A DNA stretch of 40,374 nt from Acidobacteriota bacterium (GTDB lineage Bacteria; Acidobacteriota; Vicinamibacteria; Vicinamibacterales; UBA2999). Shown here piece by piece: positions 14,752 to 22,877 of the stretch; within the stretch, counting starts at the first letter, position 1; the number at the start of each line of letters is the position of its first letter. The stretch covers positions 1 through 40,374 of the forward strand of contig JADZCY010000087.1 of the NCBI GenBank assembly GCA_020851325.1, written 5' to 3'. The position numbers and the translations under genes were made by a program. A model generated the notes under the pieces. It ran no database searches and was not told where the DNA came from. It worked only from the letters and a program-made list of their open reading frames with translations.

Positions 14752-15152
14752 CGCGCCGCCGCCTTTCGCGGCTTCACCGTGCGTCGCGCCGGCGCCTCGT
14801 GCACGTGCGTCAGGCCTTCGCGGAGCAGATCGACGACGTGGCGGTCGTCGAGCGCGTAGAACACCATGCGCCCTTCCCGTCGGGCGCGAACGAGACGGAG
14901 GCTGCGCAGCAGGCGCAACTGATGCGACACCGCGGACTGCGACATCTGCACCACCGCCGACAGATCGCAGACGCACAACTCGCCGTGCGACAGGACGTCG
15001 AGCAGCCGCACGCGCGTCGGATCGCCGAGCACGCGGAAGATCTCGGCCAGCGACGCCACCGCCGGCGCATCGACCATCCGCCCGCGCAGTTGCCGCACAC
15101 GGTTGAGGTCGATCTGGATCAGGTCGCAGGTATCGTCGTCTTGTTTGAACAT
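14748..15152 (-). CDS. ArsR/SmtB family metal-sensing repressor, CadC-like
   Basis: Predicted 134-aa winged-helix repressor. Both known metal sites of the CadC type can be traced. The alpha3N set has Cys9 in TCDL and Cys60/Cys62 in ELCVCDL. The alpha5 site D-x-H-x10-H-x2-E is complete as Asp103, His105, His116, Glu119. The recognition helix is MSQSAVSHQLRLLRSLRLV. By analogy it binds its operator without metal and releases it on Cd, Pb or Zn, derepressing itself and the downstream pump. The basic C-terminal tail (VKPRKAAAR) is outside the fold. ATG 15152 lies inside the operator at 15148-15173, so repressor binding would cover the start of the gene. Confidence 0.93.
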   Translation of the reverse strand: MFKQDDDTCDLIQIDLNRVRQLRGRMVDAPAVASLAEIFRVLGDPTRVRLLDVLSHGELCVCDLSAVVQMSQSAVSHQLRLLRSLRLVRARREGRMVFYALDDRHVVDLLREGLTHVHEAPARRTVKPRKAAAR

Positions 15153-15173
15153 ATGAACAGGTGCTCATATGTT
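15148..15173. promoter_or_regulatory. 12-2-12 operator of the ArsR/CadC-type repressor
   Basis: Half-sites AACATATGAACA (15148-15159) and TGCTCATATGTT (15162-15173) are inverted copies with 11 of 12 matches, separated by GG. This is the classical SmtB/ArsR family operator arrangement. It includes the start codon of the regulator (15152-15150 on the reverse strand) and a TAACAT element (15174-15169) that could be the -10 box. Confidence 0.88.
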
Positions 15174-15202
15174 AGCGCAGGGCGCCACCGACGGGAAGGA
15201 AA

Positions 15203-15302
15203 GATCAGGATCAGGATCAGGATCAGGATCGGGAGGCGGGAGGCGGGAGGCGGGAGACGGGAGGCGGGAGGCGGGAGACGGGAGGACGGGAGGCGGGAGG
15301 CG
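15203..15302 (+). repeat. compound microsatellite: GATCAG then GGGAGGC
   Basis: GATCAG is repeated 4.7 times at 15203-15230, then passes without a gap into about ten heptamers of the GGGAGGC type (some GGGAGAC) at 15231-15302. The block sits between the penicillin acylase stop and the arsR operator. No gene is seen in 15174-15376. Confidence 0.9.
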
Positions 15303-15306
15303 GATA

Positions 15307-15364
15307 CTCCCGAACGTCAATTCGTCCCGAGCGCGATGCCGTCCCGCAAGTGTTCTCTGTCCCG
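15307..15364 (+). repeat. TCCCG ladder element, copy 1
   Basis: CTCCCG at 15307 and GTCCCG at 15324, 15341 and 15359 have start-to-start steps of 17, 17 and 18 bases. The last box continues as GGCC. Bases between boxes differ from the other copies, so spacing and not sequence is conserved. It lies just after the penicillin acylase stop. Confidence 0.65.
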
Positions 15365-15376
15365 GCCCGGCTCTCC

Positions 15377-17977
15377 CTACTCAGTCCCGACCATGACCAG
15401 TCGGTGAGCCTGGGCAGCGACGACGGCCTGGCGGGAGAAGGGCTGGGGGCGGGTCTGGCCGGTGCGCCAGAGTTCGTTCTGGTCGAAGTGATGCGGGCTC
15501 CAGCGATGGCCGGACTGGCCGGTGGGCAGCACGACGCGCGAGTCGTCCCACTGGCCAACGTCGAGCACCTGGCGCCACGACGGCGCTTCCCAACCGGCAA
15601 ACGGGCGCAGGCGATTCCAGCTGACGCGCATCACGGTCGTGCCGTCGCCGACCATCGGCACGGGCCCGCGGGAGAACAGCCACGACATCACGCGCGAGCC
15701 GGAGCCGAGCGCGTGTTCGAAGGTCACCGTGTGAACGCGATCCCAGGCGCGTCCGCTGCCGCTGCCAAAGTCCGCCTCGACCCGCTCGGCCGCATCGCGC
15801 GCCGCCAGCACGAAGATGTCGCTGCGCGACTCGCGCTTCTCCACCGTCGCGATGTCGTCGAACCAGCGCGACTGCCGCTCGTCGATGATGGCGTACAGCC
15901 CCGCCGGCCGCTCGGCCCCGGCCCATTCGTAGAAGACGCGGAACAGCGGCTCGTCCATCTCGTCGACGAACGTCCGGCGCCACAGCGCGTGCTCGAACGC
16001 CTCATAGAGCGTCACCACCGGTCGCGCGTCCACCACGTGATCCCATGCCGCCAGTTGCTCCAGCGTGTCGATGGCGGACGCGTCGGCACCCTGGCCTCGG
16101 GCCAGCGTCAGCGCGTCCTGCACGCCGGCCAGCACCTGCCGGGCGGCAAGGCTCGTCGTGTCCTGCTGAAGCGCAGTCATCCCGGCAACCGTGGCGCCCG
16201 ACACCTCGGCCAACGCCGCGTGCAGACGTTCCGCGCGATACGGCGCCGCCCAGTCGCGCGTGATGAGCGCCCCGCCGCCGCCCACTTCGTTGTTCGCCGA
16301 CGCGAAATAGCCTGAAGCCGGATTCAGCACGCGCGGGAGATAGGGCGCGCCCGCATCGGCGCTCGCCCACCCGCTGCCGGCGTTGCCGGATTGCACGGTC
16401 GTGCCGTCGGACCCCAGCCGCACCGGCAACCGGCCGCTGAGCGCGTAGCCGATGTTGCCATCGACATCCGCATAGACGACGTTCTGCGATGGTGTGTCGA
16501 AGCGATCGATCGCCGCGGTGAAGGTGGCCCAGTCGGTGGCACGGTTCAGCAGTTCGAACGCCGCCGCGGTATCGCCATCCACGCCCGCCCAACGCAGCGC
16601 ATACGCCGACGCCTGCCCCGGCGCCTCGGCAGCACCCGGCGTCATCCACGCCGGTGGCGCCTGCCAGTCGAGCCCGACATCGGCAAAGATCGGCCCGCGC
16701 GGCGTGCGCCACACGTCGAACGGCTCGGCCGCGGCGCCCTTCACCGGAATCTCGACGCGCGTCACTTGCGCCGCCTGCCACGCGCCGCCGGACATCACGC
16801 GCTTGCGCGCCACGTCGACGCGCTCGAGGTACACGTCCTGCACGTCGGCGTTGGAATTGGTGAAGCCCCACGCCACACGACGGTTGTGGCCGATCACCAC
16901 GAACGGCACGCCCGGGATCGTGACGCCGATCACGTCGAGGCCGGCGGCCACGAGGTGCATCTCGTACCACACCGACGGGAACTCGACGAGCAGGTGCGGA
17001 TCGTTGGCGAGGATCGGACGGCCACTCGCCGTGCGCGAGCCGGCGACGACCCAGTTGTTGGAGTTCCCCCGCCGCGCCCCGGGGTTGAGCCACTCGAGCC
17101 CCACCGGCCAGGCCTTCTCGCTGCGCTCGTCGGCTTGCCCCGAGCGAAGTCGAGGGGCCTTCCGCGTGACGTCATCCCGTCCGATCGCGAGCGCAGCTGA
17201 GGGCGTGCGCTCCCGTGAGAAGCTCTGTCCCGACCGTTGTTCCGTCCCGGAAACGTCAGCTGTCCCGGCCGGAGACTCGTGGGCAAGATCCGCCTCCCGC
17301 CTCCCGCCTCCCGTCTCCCGTTCATGGGCGGCTATCGTCGGTCCGCCCGCCGGATACCGTCCGGACAACTGGCGCGCCGAGTCGGGGCCGAGCTTCTCGG
17401 CGATGGCCGCGCGCACCAGTTCCGCCTGATGGTTCTCCGCCAGCCGCCACGCCAGCAAACGTCCGATGGCCAGTGAATCCACCGGCGTCCACGGCGACGG
17501 CGTGATGCCCAGCACCTGGAACTCCAGCGGTCGTTCGCGCGACACCCAGCGGCTCGCCACCGTGTTCACACCGGCCGCGTAGCGTTCGAGCGCGGTCTTC
17601 ACCGCCGGCGTCGCCCGCTGCCACTCCGCCTCGGCGGCGGCGCGCAGGTCCAGCGTCAGAAAGCGCTTGTCGATCGGCAGTGTGTCGGCGCCGAGCACTT
17701 CCGACAGCCGCCCGGCGGTGACGCGGCGATACAGTTCCATCTGCCACAACCGCTCGCGCGCGTGCAGCACGCCGGCGGCAAACCACGCGTCCTCGGGATC
17801 GCGCGCATACACGTGCGGCACGCCGTAGCTGTCGAAGATGGTCTCGACCGGATCCTGCAGGCCCGGCATGGTCACTTCGCCGTCCATGGCCGGCAGCGAC
17901 TGGCGCGTCCACCACGTGGCGCCAAGGCCGGCGGCAATCACGAGGACCAGCAGCGTGGTGACCAGCAGGCGCGTCAC
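15377..17977 (-). CDS. penicillin acylase family Ntn hydrolase
   Basis: Predicted 866-aa S45-family amidase precursor. An N-terminal hydrophobic segment (residues 4-21) exports it. The alpha-chain region has DSYGVPHVYARDPEDAWFAAGVLHARERLWQME. Catalytic Ser306 is in RGNSNNWVV; in this family self-cleavage just before it makes the beta chain and an intervening spacer is removed. LANDPHL and the beta-chain Asn-containing segments follow. Natural substrates are unknown; relatives cleave acyl-homoserine lactones or aculeacin-type lipopeptides. Residues about 219-290, directly before Ser306, are low-complexity sequence encoded by three dispersed repeats and probably belong to the excised spacer. 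The start is GTG 17977, with GGAG upstream. Confidence 0.9.
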   Translation of the reverse strand: MTRLLVTTLLVLVIAAGLGATWWTRQSLPAMDGEVTMPGLQDPVETIFDSYGVPHVYARDPEDAWFAAGVLHARERLWQMELYRRVTAGRLSEVLGADTLPIDKRFLTLDLRAAAEAEWQRATPAVKTALERYAAGVNTVASRWVSRERPLEFQVLGITPSPWTPVDSLAIGRLLAWRLAENHQAELVRAAIAEKLGPDSARQLSGRYPAGGPTIAAHERETGGGRREADLAHESPAGTADVSGTEQRSGQSFSRERTPSAALAIGRDDVTRKAPRLRSGQADERSEKAWPVGLEWLNPGARRGNSNNWVVAGSRTASGRPILANDPHLLVEFPSVWYEMHLVAAGLDVIGVTIPGVPFVVIGHNRRVAWGFTNSNADVQDVYLERVDVARKRVMSGGAWQAAQVTRVEIPVKGAAAEPFDVWRTPRGPIFADVGLDWQAPPAWMTPGAAEAPGQASAYALRWAGVDGDTAAAFELLNRATDWATFTAAIDRFDTPSQNVVYADVDGNIGYALSGRLPVRLGSDGTTVQSGNAGSGWASADAGAPYLPRVLNPASGYFASANNEVGGGGALITRDWAAPYRAERLHAALAEVSGATVAGMTALQQDTTSLAARQVLAGVQDALTLARGQGADASAIDTLEQLAAWDHVVDARPVVTLYEAFEHALWRRTFVDEMDEPLFRVFYEWAGAERPAGLYAIIDERQSRWFDDIATVEKRESRSDIFVLAARDAAERVEADFGSGSGRAWDRVHTVTFEHALGSGSRVMSWLFSRGPVPMVGDGTTVMRVSWNRLRPFAGWEAPSWRQVLDVGQWDDSRVVLPTGQSGHRWSPHHFDQNELWRTGQTRPQPFSRQAVVAAQAHRLVMVGTE
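17134..17157. repeat. REP-like short palindrome inside the penicillin acylase gene
   Basis: CCCCGA and TCGAGGGG arms around GCGAAG, preceded by CTTG. Read on the coding strand it gives the peptide PRLRSGQA. I recall this peptide as a recurrent insert in proteins of environmental bacteria carrying such short dispersed palindromes, but I cannot check that here. Confidence 0.55.
17210..17267 (+). repeat. TCCCG ladder element, copy 2, inside penicillin acylase
   Basis: CTCCCG at 17210 and GTCCCG at 17227, 17244 and 17262 show steps of 17, 17 and 18 bases, identical to the copy at 15307-15364. The last box again continues GGCC. On the coding strand it forms part of the repeat-derived spacer peptide (around SGTEQRSGQ). 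Confidence 0.65.
17292..17319 (-). repeat. GGGAGGC heptamer, four units, inside penicillin acylase
   Basis: Four units on the coding strand (one GGGAGAC variant) span 28 bases and encode the ETGGGRREA segment near residues 221-229. This matches the four-unit blocks at 12718 and 13432 in length. Confidence 0.85.
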
Positions 17978-18109
17978 GGCGTCTCGGGGCTCCGGGGCGA
18001 CAAGCGTCTTGCCGCCTCATGGCGGTTCGACTAGGATGGGGGGCTCGGCGTCCTATGTGACGCTGGGTCTAGAGTTTACACCCACTTTCCCATTCATCGG
18101 AGCGATGCC

Positions 18110-19090
18110 GTGATCGAGGTGGATCACCTCTCTAAACGCTACGGCCCCTTCACCGCCGTGGACGATGTGAGTTTCCGTGTGGAGTCGGGACAGATTCTCG
18201 GCTTCCTCGGCCCGAACGGGGCCGGCAAGACGACAACGATGCGGATCATCACCGGCTACATGCCGGCGACCAGCGGCAAGGCCACCGTCGCGGGCTACGA
18301 CGTCTTCGAGCAGCCGCTCGAGGCCAAGCGCCGCACCGGCTATCTGCCGGAAACCCCGCCGCTCTATCCGGACATGACCGTCCGCGAGTACCTGACCTTC
18401 GTCGCGAAGATCAAGGGCGTGCGCACGCACGTCAAGGACCGCGTCAACGAGGTGATGAAGCGGACGTGGGTGGCCGACATGGCCGACCGCCACTGCGCCA
18501 AGCTCTCCAAGGGCTACAAGCAGCGCGTCGGCCTGGCGCAGGCGATCATTCACAACCCCGACGTCCTCGTCCTCGACGAACCGACGGCCGGTCTCGACCC
18601 GAAGCAGATCATCGAAACGCGCCAGCTCATTCGCGAACTCGCCGGCACCCACACCATCGTCCTCAGCACGCACATCCTCCCCGAGGTGTCGCAGACCTGT
18701 CAGCGCGTGGTGATCATCAACAAGGGACGCGTCGTCGCCGTGGACTCGCCGGAGAACCTGACGCAGCGCATGCAGGGCGCGGCCACCGTATTCGTGCAAA
18801 GCGATGGACCGGCGATGGACGTGCAATCGGCGCTGCAGAACGTGAGCGGCGTGACACGCGTGGTGCCGTCCGAACCGAAGGGCGACGTCGCCAGTTTCGA
18901 AGTGGACACCGAGAAGGGCGCCGACCTGCGGCGCGAACTCGCCGCCGCCATCGTCACGCGCGGCTGGGGGTTGCTGGAGCTGCGCTCCATGCGCATGAGC
19001 CTGGAAGACATCTTCCTCAGCGTGATCACCGACGAGGCGAGCGAGCCGGTGGCGGCGGCGCCCGTCGAAGAGGAGGTGACGCATGCGTAA
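18110..19090 (+). CDS. ABC transporter ATP-binding protein, GldA/CcmA-like
   Basis: Predicted 326-aa ATPase. Walker A is GPNGAGKTTT near residues 36-45, the signature is LSKGYKQRV, Walker B is VLVLDEPTAGLDP, and the switch His is in VLSTHILPE. A C-terminal extension of about 100 residues ends in SMRMSLEDIFLSVI, common in ABC-2 exporters, then an acidic tail. The start is GTG 18110 with GGAG ten bases upstream; an ATG five bases earlier leads to an immediate stop. The next gene begins inside its last codons. With the permease, GldG-like and DUF4340 genes it forms an operon like the Gld export system, but the substrate is unknown. Confidence 0.92.
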   Translation: MIEVDHLSKRYGPFTAVDDVSFRVESGQILGFLGPNGAGKTTTMRIITGYMPATSGKATVAGYDVFEQPLEAKRRTGYLPETPPLYPDMTVREYLTFVAKIKGVRTHVKDRVNEVMKRTWVADMADRHCAKLSKGYKQRVGLAQAIIHNPDVLVLDEPTAGLDPKQIIETRQLIRELAGTHTIVLSTHILPEVSQTCQRVVIINKGRVVAVDSPENLTQRMQGAATVFVQSDGPAMDVQSALQNVSGVTRVVPSEPKGDVASFEVDTEKGADLRRELAAAIVTRGWGLLELRSMRMSLEDIFLSVITDEASEPVAAAPVEEEVTHA

Positions 19091-19847
19091 CGTCCTCGCC
19101 ATTGCCGGTAAGGAACTGCGCGGCTACTTCGCCTCGCCGATCGGCTACGTGCTGGTCGGCTTCTACGCGCTGCTCTTCGGCTGGTTCTTTTACACGCTGC
19201 TGGCGTTCTTCGACCGCCAGAGCATGCAGATGGCGGCCGGCCCCGGCGGCGCCCTCAACGTCAACCAGATGCTGATCGGGCCGCTGCTGTCGAACGCGAC
19301 GGTGATCATGCTGCTGGTCTTCCCGCTGATCACGATGCGCACTTACAGCGAAGAGAAGCGCTCGGGCACCATCGAGCTGTTGCTCACCTCGCCAGTGACC
19401 GACCTCGAGATCATCCTCGGCAAGTTCCTCGGCGCGCTCGGCCTCTTCGCCGCGATGCTGGCGGTGACGCTCGTGCACATGGGGATCCTCTTCATGTTCG
19501 GCACGCCGGAGTGGAAGCCGATTGCCACCGGCTATCTCGGCCTGCTGCTGATGGGCGGCAGCTTCCTCTCGATCGGGCTGTTCATCTCGAGCCTGACGAA
19601 AAACCAGATCGTCGCCGGCATGATCACCTTCTCGGTGTTCCTGATGCTGTGGGTGATCAACTGGGTGTCGTCGTTCGTCGGACCGACGGCGCAGTCGGTG
19701 CTCACCTACCTGTCGCTGGTCGAGCACTTCGACGACTTCGCCAAGGGCATCATCGACACCAAGCACGTCATCTATTACCTCAGCGTGATTGCCACGGGCC
19801 TGTTCCTGACGATGAAGGCCGTGGACAGCGAACGGTGGAGGGGCTGA
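19083..19847 (+). CDS. ABC-2 type permease, GldF-like
   Basis: Predicted 254-aa inner-membrane protein with six hydrophobic segments, typical of the GldF / ABC-2 family: PIGYVLVGFYALLFGWFFY, the ATVIMLLVFPLITMRTYSEEKRSGTIELLLTSP coupling region, and four later helices. The E-E-K-R-S-G-T-I-E-L-L motif after the second helix is the family hallmark that contacts the ATPase. ATG 19083 overlaps the ATPase stop by eight bases and has GAGGAGG upstream. It pairs with the ATPase before it and the GldG-like protein after it. Confidence 0.93.
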   Translation: MRNVLAIAGKELRGYFASPIGYVLVGFYALLFGWFFYTLLAFFDRQSMQMAAGPGGALNVNQMLIGPLLSNATVIMLLVFPLITMRTYSEEKRSGTIELLLTSPVTDLEIILGKFLGALGLFAAMLAVTLVHMGILFMFGTPEWKPIATGYLGLLLMGGSFLSIGLFISSLTKNQIVAGMITFSVFLMLWVINWVSSFVGPTAQSVLTYLSLVEHFDDFAKGIIDTKHVIYYLSVIATGLFLTMKAVDSERWRG

Positions 19848-19852
19848 GCGAC

Positions 19853-21493
19853 ATGGATACGAAGACCCCGAACCAGGGCAGCGGCGCGCCGACCGTCTTC
19901 GGCGTCATCGGCTGGATTGGCACACTGCTCGTCTTCGCGTCGGTGGCCATCCGCTTCCTGAAGCCCGAGTGGGCGCAGTACCAGCAGTACGCGGCGTGGG
20001 CCGGCCTCGCGCTCGTCCTCGTCTACATCGCCAGCCAGTGGCGCGACATGCTGGAGTTCTTCCAGGGCCGCAGCGGCCGCTACGGCACGATGTCGGTGGT
20101 CAGCATCCTCGCCTTCATCGGCATCCTGATCGCCGTCAACTACCTCGGCTCGCGCCAGAACAAGCGCTGGGACTTCACGAGCAATCAGGTCTACAGCCTG
20201 TCGGATCAGACGATCAAGATCCTGAAGGAACTGGACGCGCCGGTGAAGTTCACGGTGTTCGATCGCGAACTCAACCTCGACGGCTATCGCGATCGTCTGG
20301 AAGCCTACCTGTATCAGTCGCCGCAGGTGTCGGCGGAGTACATCGATCCGGAGAAGAACCCGATCCGCGCCAAGGCGGCCGAGATCACCTCGCTCGGCAC
20401 CATCCTCGTCGAGCACAAGGGCCGCGTCGAGCGCGTCTCGACGACGAACGAGCAGGACCTGACCAACGCGCTGATCAAGGCCATCACCGGCGAGACACGC
20501 AAGGTGTACTTCACGCAGGGTCATGGCGAGAAGGACACGACCGACGCGCAGCGCAATGGCTACAGCGCCATCGGCCAGGCGCTCGGCACCGACAACTACG
20601 GCGTCGAGAAGATCGTCCTGGCGCAGACGCGCGAAGTGCCGGCCGATTGCACGGTGCTGGTGATTGCCGGGCCGCAGACCGATTTCTTCCAGCCGGAGAT
20701 CGATGCGATCAGCGCCTACGTCGCCAAAGGCGGCAAAGTGCTGGCGTTGATCGATCCGCCGGCGGCCGGCGCCAACGCCGCCACCACGCCGATCTTCGAC
20801 GACTTCCTCCGCAGCTGGGGCTTCAACATCGGCACCAACATCGTCGTCGACGCCAGCGGCATCGGGCAGATCCTCGGCACCGACGCGTCGGTCCCCGTGG
20901 CCGCCAACTATCCGCCGCATCCGGTAACGACCAACTTCCAGTTGATGACGGCGTTTCCGATGGCGCGATCGGTGGAAGCCGTCGAAGGCGGCGTCAACGG
21001 CCACACGCCGCAGTCGCTCGTGCAGACGGGCCAGCAGAGCTGGGCGGAAGCCGACATCGCCGCGCTGGGCACCGGCGATGGCCGCGTCGAACTGAACGCC
21101 GACAAGGGCGACCGGCCCGGGCCGATCTCGCTGGGCGCCGCCGTGTCGGCACCGGCTACGGATGCACCGGCGCCGCAACCGAAGCCGGATCAACCCGCCG
21201 ACGCGCCGGCCGAACCTGAACGCAAGCCCGAGTCGCGCCTGATCGTCATCGGCGATTCCGACTTCGCGTCCAACGGCATCCTTGGCGTGCAGGGCAACCG
21301 CGACTTCTTCCTCAACGCCGTGAACTGGCTGGCGCAGCAGGAAGGGCTGATCGCGATTCGTCCGCGCGAGCCCGAAGATCGGCGCCTGACGCTGACGGCC
21401 GACGACCAGAGCCGCATCTTCCTGCTCGCCGTGTTCCTGCTGCCGGCGGCCGTGTTCGCCACCGGCATCTACACCTGGTACGGGAGGCGATAG
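19853..21493 (+). CDS. GldG-like ABC transporter auxiliary protein
   Basis: Predicted 546-aa membrane protein. Two or three N-terminal hydrophobic segments are followed by NKRWDFTSNQVYSLSDQTIKILKEL, the typical entry to the GldG/DUF domain. The soluble part includes TQGHGEKD, VLVIAGPQTDF and KVLALIDPPA, with a GATase-like fold in the family. A Pro/Ala-rich linker (about residues 425-455) precedes SRLIVIGDSDFASN, and a single helix near the C-terminus ends in YTWYGRR. It is expected to sit in the inner membrane with a large outer domain. GGAGGGG is the Shine-Dalgarno. The following DUF4340 gene starts three bases after the stop. Confidence 0.9.
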   Translation: MDTKTPNQGSGAPTVFGVIGWIGTLLVFASVAIRFLKPEWAQYQQYAAWAGLALVLVYIASQWRDMLEFFQGRSGRYGTMSVVSILAFIGILIAVNYLGSRQNKRWDFTSNQVYSLSDQTIKILKELDAPVKFTVFDRELNLDGYRDRLEAYLYQSPQVSAEYIDPEKNPIRAKAAEITSLGTILVEHKGRVERVSTTNEQDLTNALIKAITGETRKVYFTQGHGEKDTTDAQRNGYSAIGQALGTDNYGVEKIVLAQTREVPADCTVLVIAGPQTDFFQPEIDAISAYVAKGGKVLALIDPPAAGANAATTPIFDDFLRSWGFNIGTNIVVDASGIGQILGTDASVPVAANYPPHPVTTNFQLMTAFPMARSVEAVEGGVNGHTPQSLVQTGQQSWAEADIAALGTGDGRVELNADKGDRPGPISLGAAVSAPATDAPAPQPKPDQPADAPAEPERKPESRLIVIGDSDFASNGILGVQGNRDFFLNAVNWLAQQEGLIAIRPREPEDRRLTLTADDQSRIFLLAVFLLPAAVFATGIYTWYGRR

Positions 21494-21496
21494 GCG

Positions 21497-22873
21497 ATGC
21501 GCGGCGCGTGGTCCACACTCGCGCTCGTCCTCGTCCTGGCGGGGCTGGGCGCCTACATCTACTTCGTCGATTCGAAGCGGCCGGAAGGCGGAGCAACGGT
21601 GAACGAGAAGGTGTTCACCGTCGAGCCCGACAAGATCCAGGAGATCCGCGTCGCCGCGCCGACCGGATCGACCACGCTCGTTCGCAAAGAGAGCGGCTGG
21701 ACGATTACCGAACCGATGGCCACCGACGCGGACCCGACCGAGTCGGCCAGCCTCGTCACCAACATCGCATCGATGGAACAGACGCGCGTGGTCGACGAGA
21801 ACGCGCCCGACCTGGCGGCGTATGGCCTCGCCGAACCCAACGTCCGCGTCGCCTTCAAGGCCGACGGCAATATCAGCGGCGAAGTGCACCTCGGCGACAA
21901 GACGCCGACGATGGGCGACATCTATGCGGTGAAGGCGGGCACGACGCGCGTGTTCCTGGTGCCGTCGTATGTCGAGACCACGTTCGACAAGGGTCCGTTC
22001 AACCTGCGCGACAAGCGCGTGGTGAAGTTCGAGCGCGACAAGGCGGATCGCCTGGAAGTCACTCGCGAGGGCAGCACCATTCGCATGGTGCGCGACGGCA
22101 GCGAGTGGACGGTGGAGTCGCCGCGCCGCGGCCGCGCCGACTACGCCACGGTGGAAGGTCTGCTCACACGGCTGTCTACCGCGGGGATGGCGTCGATCAT
22201 CGAAACGCCGTCGACCGATCTGAAGCAGTACGGTCTGGCGCCGCCGGTGTTGCGCATTCAGGTGAGCGTCGGCAGCAGCCAGACGACGCTGGAGGTGGGC
22301 ACGCCGGGGCCGGACGGCGGACGTCCGTATGCGCGCGATGTGTCGCGGCCGCTGATCTTCACGCTCGACACCGTGTTGGGCGACGACCTGTCGCGCAGCT
22401 TCGACGACTTCCACAAGAAGGACCTGTTCGAGGCGCGCTCGTTCACCGCGGACTCGGTGCGCGTGACGCGTCTGGTGGACGGCACGCCGAAGACCTGGGA
22501 GTTCGTGAAGAAGAGCGGTGACGCCGGCGAGACGTGGCAGGTGACGCCCGAGGGCGGCCAGGCCATCGAGGCCGACCGTGCCAAGGTGGACGAGTTCCTC
22601 AACGCGCTGGCGGCCATTCGCTTCCAGACGCTCGTCGACACCACGGCGAAGACGGGACTCGAGCGGCCGCTGCTGAACGTCGGCATCAGCTACGACAAGG
22701 GCAAGTTCGAACGCGTGCGCATCGGCGAAGCCGGACGTCACTACGCGAACCGCGAAGGCGAGCAGGTGACCGGCGAGGTCGAGACACCGGCGGTGATGGC
22801 CGCGCTCGCCGCGCTCGACGATGCGATCAAGCCGCCGGCGGCAGCAACGGACACGACGGCCAAGCCGCAATAG
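21497..22873 (+). CDS. DUF4340 domain protein
   Basis: Predicted 458-aa protein with one N-terminal membrane anchor (STLALVLVLAGLGAYIYFV) and a large outer part. Two DUF4340 repeats can be traced: VFTVEPDKIQEIRV...GWTITEPMATDADP, with DLAAYGLAEPNVRV, and again RLEVTREG...WTVESPRRGRADY, with DLKQYGLAPPVLRI. This family regularly follows GldG-like genes and is thought to belong to the same transporter complex, but its role is not known. The repeated x-Y-G-L-x-x-P motif is a good marker of the family. Tail residues are Ala/Thr-rich. Confidence 0.88.
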   Translation: MRGAWSTLALVLVLAGLGAYIYFVDSKRPEGGATVNEKVFTVEPDKIQEIRVAAPTGSTTLVRKESGWTITEPMATDADPTESASLVTNIASMEQTRVVDENAPDLAAYGLAEPNVRVAFKADGNISGEVHLGDKTPTMGDIYAVKAGTTRVFLVPSYVETTFDKGPFNLRDKRVVKFERDKADRLEVTREGSTIRMVRDGSEWTVESPRRGRADYATVEGLLTRLSTAGMASIIETPSTDLKQYGLAPPVLRIQVSVGSSQTTLEVGTPGPDGGRPYARDVSRPLIFTLDTVLGDDLSRSFDDFHKKDLFEARSFTADSVRVTRLVDGTPKTWEFVKKSGDAGETWQVTPEGGQAIEADRAKVDEFLNALAAIRFQTLVDTTAKTGLERPLLNVGISYDKGKFERVRIGEAGRHYANREGEQVTGEVETPAVMAALAALDDAIKPPAAATDTTAKPQ

Positions 22874-22877
22874 CCAG

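Noticed and set aside
14752-15168. N-terminal extension of the metal ATPase to 15168
   Set aside because: The added 139 residues only read the arsR gene in another frame. The ATG at 14751 overlaps the arsR stop in the usual way.
17128-17322. Frameshift or assembly error in penicillin acylase
   Set aside because: The frame is open and homologous on both sides, and the odd segment consists of repeats seen elsewhere in the window.
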